9,302 nucleotides of DNA. Origin: Planctomycetota bacterium. Its GTDB lineage: Bacteria > Planctomycetota > Planctomycetia > Planctomycetales > Planctomycetaceae. Of this stretch, positions 1 through 5,162 are shown piece by piece. The notes under the pieces were generated by a model, which did not search any database, was not told where the DNA came from, and saw nothing but the letters and a program-made list of their open reading frames with translations. The translations under genes were made by a program, and so were the position numbers. Each line of letters begins with the position of its first letter. Positions within the stretch are counted from its first letter, which is position 1. Location of the stretch: assembly GCA_003669575.1 (NCBI GenBank), contig QWOR01000075.1:1-9302 (forward strand), written 5' to 3'.

Positions 1-70
1 CGGGATGGCAGTTGGGGAACGTCGGAGATGCGTTTCAGAGTGGACATCTCAGCGGGTCAATCTTGAGGAA

Positions 71-280
71 CTATCGGCCGAACCGTTCATCAAACAGCCG
101 GAGCGACATCTTCCGGGGCTCAAGCTTCCTGAACGGCAGGATTGATTCTTGCCGGTGTCGGGCCTCTCGTAAAGATGCCATCGCCCGTTCTGCCCGGATC
201 AGCGGGGCATAGAATGCAAAAGACAGGATTCGGGGCTCTTCGTCAGCAAGATCGGGACGGTAGACATGCAGCCGGCTCAT
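71..280 (-). CDS. small basic hypothetical protein, 69 aa
   Basis: I do not recognise this protein. It is 69 residues long, starts MSRLHVYRPDLADEEPRI, is rich in arginine and has no signal peptide or membrane segment. The best argument that it is real is translational: AGGAG (minus strand, 288-292) lies 7 bases before the ATG at 278-280, a near-ideal Shine-Dalgarno arrangement. The same frame stays open upstream to 418, but that stretch has no comparable ribosome site and reads as low-quality protein, so I chose the internal start. It lies 199 bases downstream of the TPR-like gene on the same strand, behind a 16-base palindrome (316-331). The central part (SFAFYAPLIRAERAMASLRE) could form one amphipathic helix. 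It could still be a chance ORF; conservation in relatives would decide. No function is proposed. Confidence 0.5.
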   Translation of the reverse strand: MSRLHVYRPDLADEEPRILSFAFYAPLIRAERAMASLREARHRQESILPFRKLEPRKMSLRLFDERFGR

Positions 281-287
281 CCTTGAG

Positions 288-292
288 CTCCT
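288..292 (-). promoter_or_regulatory. Shine-Dalgarno site of the small protein
   Basis: AGGAG on the minus strand, 7 bases before the ATG at 280. It fixes the start of the 69-residue ORF and is the main support for it being translated. Confidence 0.6.
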
Positions 293-315
293 GTGTGGGA
301 GAATTCCATTTCTTC

Positions 316-331
316 CGAATCGAACGATTCG
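316..331. repeat. perfect 16-base palindrome (7-bp arms)
   Basis: CGAATCG, two central bases, then CGATTCG. It lies 23 bases upstream of the ribosome binding site of the 69-residue ORF. It could be an operator or a short leader hairpin; nothing in the sequence decides between them. A dyad of this size can also occur by chance. Confidence 0.4.
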
Positions 332-479
332 TCCGATTACGAAAAGTAGCCTACCGAGGCCGGACCGGGGCAAACAAGGATTTGTCTGTACAGTTCGGCA
401 ATTTTGACCGAATTGCAAACGGAGCGGTCAGCTGTCAGCCATCAGTAGGTAGTGATCAACACGTGAAGTGAGAGTTTTA

Positions 480-1277
480 TCAGTTCCAGCTGGGGTCGGC
501 TTCGAGCATGGCGAGGCCACTGGCGAGTTCGCGACGGTAGCTGGCCAGACGCTGGGCCGAACGGGGACGCTGGGCCTCGCGGTCGATCTTCTCGGCGAGG
601 GCCAGACATTCGTCGGCGATACTCCAGCGTCCACGATCGCGTTGCAGATGGGCGATGTTCGTCAGGATGGCCGCACAGGTGGGTAGATCCTTCTGGCTCT
701 GGGCGATCTCAAAGGCAGCATAGAGCCGCTCCATCGCCAGCGGTTCCCGGTCCTGGCGATAGGCAATGACGCCAGCGTCCAGCAGCGCAGCTGCTGCTTC
801 CAGAGGATCGTCCTGAGCGGCATACAGCAGTTTCTCGGCAGCGACCGACTCACGACTGGCCAGATCAAGGGCTCGTCCGGCGAGGACAAACAGAGGGAAC
901 GGCTCGACAGGGCCAGCCTCCAATTGGGCCCGGATCGCCTGCTGCTGAAAACTGTCGGCAGCTGCAGTTTGTCCCTGGCGTCGACAGAGGGCTGCCAGAT
1001 TGTGGCAGGCGAGCACACGCGTTTTCCAATCGCCGAGCCGTTTGGCCATCTCCCACGCTTCGGTCAGATGGGTGCGGGCCGAGACCTCCCGCTCGCAGTC
1101 GGCCAGGTAAACGCCGTATGCAATGTGAGCGACAGGAGTCTGATCAGCTGCAACCGCTGCCCGAAAAAACGCCGACGCATGGTCGTGTTGGCAGTCAACC
1201 GCGAATCGTTCGGCCCGCTCCAGGAGGGCGAGCACGACGGGCTGGGGTGTCAACGATGAAAGATTGGCAGTGCCCAT
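480..1277 (-). CDS. soluble TPR-like repeat protein
   Basis: A 265-residue all-helical protein made of paired helices resembling tetratricopeptide repeats. The clearest units are at about residues 48-85 (AHIAYGVYLADCER...), 85-118 (ACHNLAALCRRQGQ...), 163-198 (LLDAGVIAYRQDRE...) and 200-236 (ILTNIAHLQRDRGRWSIADE...). There is no signal peptide, membrane span or catalytic domain, so it is probably a cytosolic scaffold or protein-interaction module; its partner is unknown. The start at 1277 (MGTANLSSL) is preferred over the ATG at 1292 because GAGGGAG (1284-1290) lies 6 bases before it and overlaps the earlier ATG. A sigma70-like promoter lies about 70-100 bases upstream, so it can be transcribed independently of the ABC ATPase gene before it. 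The TPR assignment is by pattern; the exact subfamily is not recognised. Confidence 0.85.
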   Translation of the reverse strand: MGTANLSSLTPQPVVLALLERAERFAVDCQHDHASAFFRAAVAADQTPVAHIAYGVYLADCEREVSARTHLTEAWEMAKRLGDWKTRVLACHNLAALCRRQGQTAAADSFQQQAIRAQLEAGPVEPFPLFVLAGRALDLASRESVAAEKLLYAAQDDPLEAAAALLDAGVIAYRQDREPLAMERLYAAFEIAQSQKDLPTCAAILTNIAHLQRDRGRWSIADECLALAEKIDREAQRPRSAQRLASYRRELASGLAMLEADPSWN

Positions 1278-1283
1278 AGCAAA

Positions 1284-1290
1284 CTCCCTC
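1284..1290 (-). promoter_or_regulatory. Shine-Dalgarno site of the TPR-like gene
   Basis: GAGGGAG on the minus strand, ending 6 bases before the ATG at 1277. It decides the start in favour of 1277 over the ATG at 1292, which overlaps this site. Confidence 0.7.
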
Positions 1291-1348
1291 ATGCAATGAG
1301 AGGAGCCAGCGAGCGACTGAAGACAGCGAGTCTTTGAGAGACACTCCC

Positions 1349-1376
1349 ATACTACCCAATACGCCTAAAGTGTCAA
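1349..1376 (-). promoter_or_regulatory. sigma70-type promoter of the TPR-like gene
   Basis: On the minus strand, a perfect TTGACA -35 box (1371-1376) is followed after 16 bases by TAGTAT (1349-1354), a 4 of 6 match to the -10 consensus. Transcription would start near 1342 and leave a leader of about 65 bases. An inverted pair, GACACT (1340-1345) and AGTGTC (1369-1374), brackets the core promoter and overlaps the -35 box, so it could be an operator. The boxes are seen in the sequence; the activity is inferred. Confidence 0.55.
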
Positions 1377-1421
1377 CTGTATGGATTGTAACGATTTTGA
1401 CGGGACTCGATTGAACGGCGT

Positions 1422-2354
1422 TCAGGCCGTTTTCCCCTCGGTCAATTTCATAAACGCCGTTTCCATATCCATGGCCTCGGGTTGGAACATGCGAATCCGG
1501 CAACCGAGCTGTTTCATATCGTCGAGCAGGACTTCGGCCCCGGTCTCCGTGGCATGCATCCGAATCGCCAGACGGTCGGTCTGCTGCTCCACGTTCTCGA
1601 CGCCGGGGAGGCTGCGAATCTTTTCCAGCATGGCGTTATCGAGGTTCACGACCTGGACGTGGATCACCTGCAAGAGCCCCAACTGGGAGTAAATATCGTC
1701 GAGCGACCCTTCGGCTACCAGTTGCCCCGCTTCGACAATCCCAATCCGGGTACAGAACTGAGCGAGTTCATGCAGGATGTGGCTGGAGATGATGATCGTT
1801 TTGCCCATCGCCTTGAGGGCTTTGAGCAGTTCGCGGACTTCAATACGGGCCCGGGGATCGAGACCACTGGCCGGCTCGTCGAGCAGAAGCAGATCGGGGT
1901 CGTGCAACAGCACCCGGGCCAGCCCCAGCCGTTGCTTCATCCCACGGGAAAGAGAGTCGACCGCCGCATCGGCCTTGTGCGTCAGGTCGGTCAGCGACAG
2001 CACGTCTGCAATCGCCCGCTCACGATCGATTCGCGGCAGCTGATAGGCCGCGGCAAAGAAGTGCAGATACTCAGCGGCGGTCAGATCTTCGTACGTCCCG
2101 AAGTAATCGGGCATGTAGCCGATCATCCGGCGGATCTTCATCGGATTGTCGGGCACGCTGATCCCGCCGATCGTGACTTCGCCCGACTGCGGTTTGATCA
2201 AAGTCGCCAGCACCTTGATCGTGGTCGATTTCCCGGCCCCATTCGGCCCGATGAAGCCGAACACCTCGCCCTTGGGGATCTCAAACGAGATCCCGCGAAC
2301 CGCCTCAAGTTTGCCGTACGAGACTCGCAGGTTGTGGATCTTGACGAACGACAT
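1422..2354 (-). CDS. ABC transporter ATP-binding protein (ABC-2 exporter type)
   Basis: A 310-residue cytoplasmic ATPase that should drive an ABC-2-type exporter or membrane complex. Visible motifs in order: Walker A GPNGAGKST (36-44), a Q-loop region GYMPDYFG with Asp83 where most relatives have Gln, the signature LSRGMKQ (135-141), Walker B LLLLDEP (155-161), the D-loop SGLDP (163-167) and the H-loop His192 in SSHIL. Residues from about 225 on form a C-terminal accessory region like those of ABC-2 ATPases. The start at 2354 (MSFVKIHNLRV) begins exactly where the ATPase fold begins; the 55 extra codons available upstream would overlap a terminator hairpin and look non-coding. No clear Shine-Dalgarno precedes it. 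No permease gene lies on either side in this window, so the substrate is unknown. Family call is very secure; transported substrate not inferable. Confidence 0.95.
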   Translation of the reverse strand: MSFVKIHNLRVSYGKLEAVRGISFEIPKGEVFGFIGPNGAGKSTTIKVLATLIKPQSGEVTIGGISVPDNPMKIRRMIGYMPDYFGTYEDLTAAEYLHFFAAAYQLPRIDRERAIADVLSLTDLTHKADAAVDSLSRGMKQRLGLARVLLHDPDLLLLDEPASGLDPRARIEVRELLKALKAMGKTIIISSHILHELAQFCTRIGIVEAGQLVAEGSLDDIYSQLGLLQVIHVQVVNLDNAMLEKIRSLPGVENVEQQTDRLAIRMHATETGAEVLLDDMKQLGCRIRMFQPEAMDMETAFMKLTEGKTA

Positions 2355-2392
2355 AACGGGCTCGACGGGTCTGATCTGATGGAGCTTCTGGC

Positions 2393-2421
2393 AGTGTATC
2401 ACGGCGGCGACAAAGAGACAG
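2393..2421 (-). promoter_or_regulatory. possible extended -10 promoter of the ABC ATPase gene
   Basis: On the minus strand, TGATACACT (2393-2401) fits an extended -10 element (TG, one base, TACACT). Seventeen bases upstream is a weak -35, CTGTCT (2416-2421, 3 of 6). It would give a leader of about 30 bases before the ATG at 2354. It is plausible because a terminator lies upstream and the gene needs its own promoter, but the match is modest. Confidence 0.25.
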
Positions 2422-2509
2422 ACACCCAGAGATACTCCATTGACCTGTGTGTTGATGGAACAAAAGCGAATGGCGGCAGAACAGTCTGGCGTGTCGTATT
2501 GCCAAAACA

Positions 2510-2542
2510 GAAAAGGCACGGGAGTTAAACCCGTGCCTTTTC
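2510..2542 (-). terminator. intrinsic terminator after the PSCyt2/PSD1 gene
   Basis: A perfect inverted repeat with 13-bp arms (2510-2522 and 2530-2542) and a 7-base loop. The GC-rich core is flanked by an A-run on one side and a T-run on the other, so it could work in both directions. On the minus strand it begins 27 bases after the TGA of the PSCyt2/PSD1 gene and its right arm ends in TTTTC, followed by TGTTTTGG. It separates that gene from the ABC ATPase gene. Confidence 0.85.
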
Positions 2543-2569
2543 GTATTCACCGCGATGACTCGCTCACTC

Positions 2570-5014
2570 TTAGTGCTGGAACAGGAACTCCTTCGAGTTC
2601 AGCACGGCCCAGCCAATGTCCTCCAGAGCCAGTCGACGCTGGTCGGCAGGAACACTGGCGATGTGAGCCTTGGCCGTCTGCAACTCACCCGAGCTCGGAG
2701 CACGTGACACGGCAGCGAGGTAGATCGTGTTGATGATCTCATCGTCACCCTTGCCAGCTGCGATCATGGTGGCCACGCGACCGGTATCAGCCCGCAGCTT
2801 GTTGTGGACCGTCGGACCGTTGATCATCTGCAGGGCCTGCGACAGGTTCGACTCACTCGACCGTTCGCACTCACACGCCATTTCACGCTGTGGCTGTCCG
2901 AACACCTTGAGGAAGTAGTTGTCGGTCGGAGGCTCGGGCAACTGAGTCGCACGAGTTCCCGCCGGGACTCCCGGGAAGGTCTCGGGCATCGCGGTCACAT
3001 CGCTGATCGCGTCGAGCAGCTGCTCGGCTCCCAGCATGCGAACCGTGGCGTGAGACGCATAGAGTTCGTCGGTCTTGTTGAAGTCGTTCGTCCGCGAGCT
3101 GCGCTGGTAGGTGTGACTGTTCATGATCGTCTTGATCAACCAGCGACGGCTGAAGTTGTGCTCCGCGAACTGCTGAGCGAGCTCGTTGAGCAGCTTCGCG
3201 TTCGACGGCGGATTCGAATCGCGGAAATCGTCCACCGGCTCCACGATCCCGCGTCCCATCAGGTGACCCCAGATCCGGTTGGCGACAGCCTTCGCGAAGA
3301 AGGGGTTCTCCGCCGAGGTCAGCCAGTCGGCGAAGACTTCGCGGCGATCCTGATCGGCCGGGACCTGAACATCACCCTTCAGCAGCAGGTGCACGGGCAT
3401 CGTCTTACCCGTTCGCGGCTGGGTGACTTCTCCGCCCGCCATCGGGAAGATCACTTCTTCATCGGGAGTCTGGCCGGGCTTACGACCCACGCGAACGAAG
3501 GCCGCTCCCAGACCGTAGTAGTTGTCCTGGGTCCAACGCTCGAACGGATGGTTGTGGCACTTCGCACACTGAATGCGGATACCAAGGAACAGCTGGGCGG
3601 TTGTTTCCACGGCGTCGTTGGGTTCGCGGCTGGCCTTCCAGTAGCTGGCGGCCGGGTTCTCGAACACGTTGCCGTTAGCGGTCAACAGTTCGCGGGCAAA
3701 CTGGTCCATCGGCTGGTCATGGAGAATCCCCTCGTAGATCCAGCGATTGAACTTCGCCACGCCTGCCGGGGTGAGCTTGCCACTGTTGGCACGCAGCACG
3801 TCGGCCCACTTCAGCGTGTAAAACGCGGCGTGATCGGGCGTGTCGAGCAGCTGGTCAACCAACTTCGACCGCTTGTCATCCGACAGGTCATTCAGGAACG
3901 CAGTCGACTCATCAATCGTCGGCAGACGACCACAGGTGTCGAGCGTGGCGCGGCGGATGAACTCTTCATCGGTACACAAGTCCGAGGGGAGAATCAGCAA
4001 CTGCTTGAGCTTCTCGTTCACCCGCACGTCGATGAAGTTGCTCTCGGGCGAATTGTTCCAGGCAAAGCCGGGCACATCGTCGAGGAAAGTCAGGTACGAG
4101 GTGCTCATCTTGTCGAGGTAGCGGGCGAGGATCGCGGTTTCGCCACGGCCTACCTTGTCGACCAGTCCACTTTCGCTGACCTTGGCCACGCTTTCGGACG
4201 AGGAGCTGAACACCGTCAGGGCGGTGACGTCACGGACGGTCCCGTCGCTGAAGGTTCCCATCACGACGGTCTGCTGCCGGGTTCCCTGCGGCTGGAAGAC
4301 TCGCTTGCTGGGGAACATTTCGATCGACAGCAGGTCAGGCTCTTCCGCCGGGTCGAGCTTCAGACCTTCAGCGATCCACTTACGCATGGCGACATGCGAA
4401 GGATCGTTCCGCATCAGACGCTGACCACCGCCGTGAGCCACTTCCATGAGCGGCTTCTTGAGCAGCAGCGATTCATCGGGCTGCATTGGGTTCGTCCGAC
4501 GGCCATAGGCTTCGTTCTTGAGTGTCAAGATATCGAGCACGGGGTCATAACCACGCAGCGAGAGGCGGAAGCCCCCCTTCCCTGAGGGCGAGCCGTGGCA
4601 AGCGCCCATGTTACAGCCCGATTTAGTCAGAGCTGCGAGCATCTCAGTCTTGAAGCTGATCGGATCATGAGTTCCAAACTGCTTGACGGTGACATGAGCG
4701 GAGATGGTCTTGTCACCGACTTTGACAGTGACATCGGCCTCGCCGTCAGCGACCGGGTGGGCGATCCCGTTCTCGATCCGGACGACTGCCGGATTCGAGG
4801 ACTCGATCGTCGCCTTGCTGGTCAGGTCGCGAGGATCATTCGCCCCGAACAGTCCCGTCACGGCCAGCTGTTGCTGGGCGCGAGGGCCGATCAGCGTGAA
4901 TTGCTGAGGGGTGACCTCAAGCTGGTTGGGAACGCTCGAAGCGTCCTGTGCCGCAACGACGCTGCACAGACTCAGCATCAGGGCCAGGCCCATGAGGGTT
5001 CGTGTTGTTCGCAT
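2570..5014 (-). CDS. secreted Ig-like/PSCyt2 (DUF1549)/PSD1 (DUF1553) protein
   Basis: An 814-residue exported protein of a planctomycete-type family whose biochemical role is not settled. Order of parts: signal peptide (1 to about 22, MRTTRTLMGLALMLSL); bacterial Ig-like domain (about 31-112); haem-like CNMGACH (134-140, CX4CH); second Ig-like domain (about 228-312, with SDGTVRDVT); PSCyt2/DUF1549 (about 325-535) with a canonical CAKCH (483-487) followed by NHPFERW; PSD1/DUF1553 (about 562-807) with NRIWGHLMGRGIVEP and the NGP...HNKL stretch near the end. The start at 5014 is chosen because GGAG (5021-5024) lies 6 bases before it and the signal peptide begins there; 23 more codons upstream are open but have neither. 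It follows the PPC-domain gene after 148 bases and ends at a strong terminator, so the two are probably co-expressed at the cell surface. Domain call is secure; haem binding is inferred. Confidence 0.95.
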   Translation of the reverse strand: MRTTRTLMGLALMLSLCSVVAAQDASSVPNQLEVTPQQFTLIGPRAQQQLAVTGLFGANDPRDLTSKATIESSNPAVVRIENGIAHPVADGEADVTVKVGDKTISAHVTVKQFGTHDPISFKTEMLAALTKSGCNMGACHGSPSGKGGFRLSLRGYDPVLDILTLKNEAYGRRTNPMQPDESLLLKKPLMEVAHGGGQRLMRNDPSHVAMRKWIAEGLKLDPAEEPDLLSIEMFPSKRVFQPQGTRQQTVVMGTFSDGTVRDVTALTVFSSSSESVAKVSESGLVDKVGRGETAILARYLDKMSTSYLTFLDDVPGFAWNNSPESNFIDVRVNEKLKQLLILPSDLCTDEEFIRRATLDTCGRLPTIDESTAFLNDLSDDKRSKLVDQLLDTPDHAAFYTLKWADVLRANSGKLTPAGVAKFNRWIYEGILHDQPMDQFARELLTANGNVFENPAASYWKASREPNDAVETTAQLFLGIRIQCAKCHNHPFERWTQDNYYGLGAAFVRVGRKPGQTPDEEVIFPMAGGEVTQPRTGKTMPVHLLLKGDVQVPADQDRREVFADWLTSAENPFFAKAVANRIWGHLMGRGIVEPVDDFRDSNPPSNAKLLNELAQQFAEHNFSRRWLIKTIMNSHTYQRSSRTNDFNKTDELYASHATVRMLGAEQLLDAISDVTAMPETFPGVPAGTRATQLPEPPTDNYFLKVFGQPQREMACECERSSESNLSQALQMINGPTVHNKLRADTGRVATMIAAGKGDDEIINTIYLAAVSRAPSSGELQTAKAHIASVPADQRRLALEDIGWAVLNSKEFLFQH

Positions 5015-5020
5015 GTTTCG

Positions 5021-5024
5021 CTCC
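5021..5024 (-). promoter_or_regulatory. Shine-Dalgarno site of the PSCyt2/PSD1 gene
   Basis: GGAG on the minus strand, within GGTGGAG, with a 6-base spacer to the ATG at 5014. It supports this start over the upstream in-frame ATG at 5083. Confidence 0.65.
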
Positions 5025-5041
5025 ACCGGCGGGAAGAGGGG

Positions 5042-5055
5042 AGACATTCGTGTCT
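5042..5055 (-). repeat. short hairpin, 5-bp stem, CGAA loop
   Basis: AGACA and TGTCT separated by four bases, in the leader of the PSCyt2/PSD1 gene. It is one of three tetraloop-sized hairpins in this gap and is weak on its own. Confidence 0.35.
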
Positions 5056-5085
5056 GCCCGGTTTTCTGTTGGATCAGTCTCATGC

Positions 5086-5099
5086 GCGGCTCTCGCCGC
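5086..5099 (-). repeat. short hairpin, 5-bp GC stem, GAGA (GNRA) loop
   Basis: On the minus strand GCGGC, GAGA, GCCGC. The GNRA-type tetraloop on an all-GC stem should be stable in RNA. It lies between the PPC-protein gene and the PSCyt2/PSD1 gene. Confidence 0.45.
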
Positions 5100-5134
5100 C
5101 AATCCCCCGAGCTGCGTTCGCGGCCCAGGTCTTC

Positions 5135-5156
5135 AGACAGGCTCGAAAGCCTGCCT
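5135..5156 (-). repeat. hairpin, 9-bp stem, UUCG loop
   Basis: On the minus strand AGGCAGGCT, TTCG, AGCCTGTCT: nine pairs including one G-U, capped by a UUCG loop closed by U-A. It starts six bases after the TGA of the PPC-domain gene. No T-run follows, so it is a poor intrinsic terminator; a role in RNA processing or 3' end protection is possible. Sequences of this type are also found as dispersed intergenic repeats in planctomycetes (recalled, not checked). Confidence 0.5.
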
Positions 5157-5162
5157 CACACC

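Larger units (their letters stand above)
281..479. other. intergenic region between TPR-like gene and small ORF
   Basis: These 199 bases contain the palindrome at 316-331 and the ribosome site at 288-292. Near 427-438 there is a short tandem (GTCAGC, then GTCAGC again after one base). I see no terminator with a T-run after the TPR gene and no promoter with good -35 and -10 boxes. Confidence 0.5.

Noticed and set aside
1..70. Coding or RNA signal at the extreme left end
   Set aside because: I saw no supported ORF, hairpin with T-run or tRNA-like fold in these bases.
142..471. 109-residue plus-strand ORF in the left end
   Set aside because: It has no ribosome site or recognisable protein pattern and conflicts with the minus-strand small ORF, which has a near-ideal one.
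1278..1292. Upstream ATG (1292) as start of the TPR-like gene
   Set aside because: It overlaps the strong Shine-Dalgarno site that serves the ATG at 1277 and has none of its own.
1413..1432. Hairpin around the stop codon of the ABC ATPase gene as a terminator
   Set aside because: The stem is only 6 bp (AACGGC/GCCGTT), the stop codon sits in its loop, and no T-run follows on the minus strand.
2355..2519. N-terminal extension of the ABC ATPase by 55 codons
   Set aside because: The extension overlaps the terminator hairpin, reads as non-coding, and the ATPase fold begins exactly at the ATG at 2354.
1482..2528. 348-residue open frame on the plus strand
   Set aside because: It is antisense to the ABC ATPase, whose motifs are unmistakable; the plus-strand translation shows no recognisable fold.
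2804..4585. 593-residue open frame on the plus strand
   Set aside because: It lies wholly antisense to the well-supported PSCyt2/PSD1 gene, is rich in Arg, His and Val with no domain pattern, and is a by-product of GC-rich third positions.
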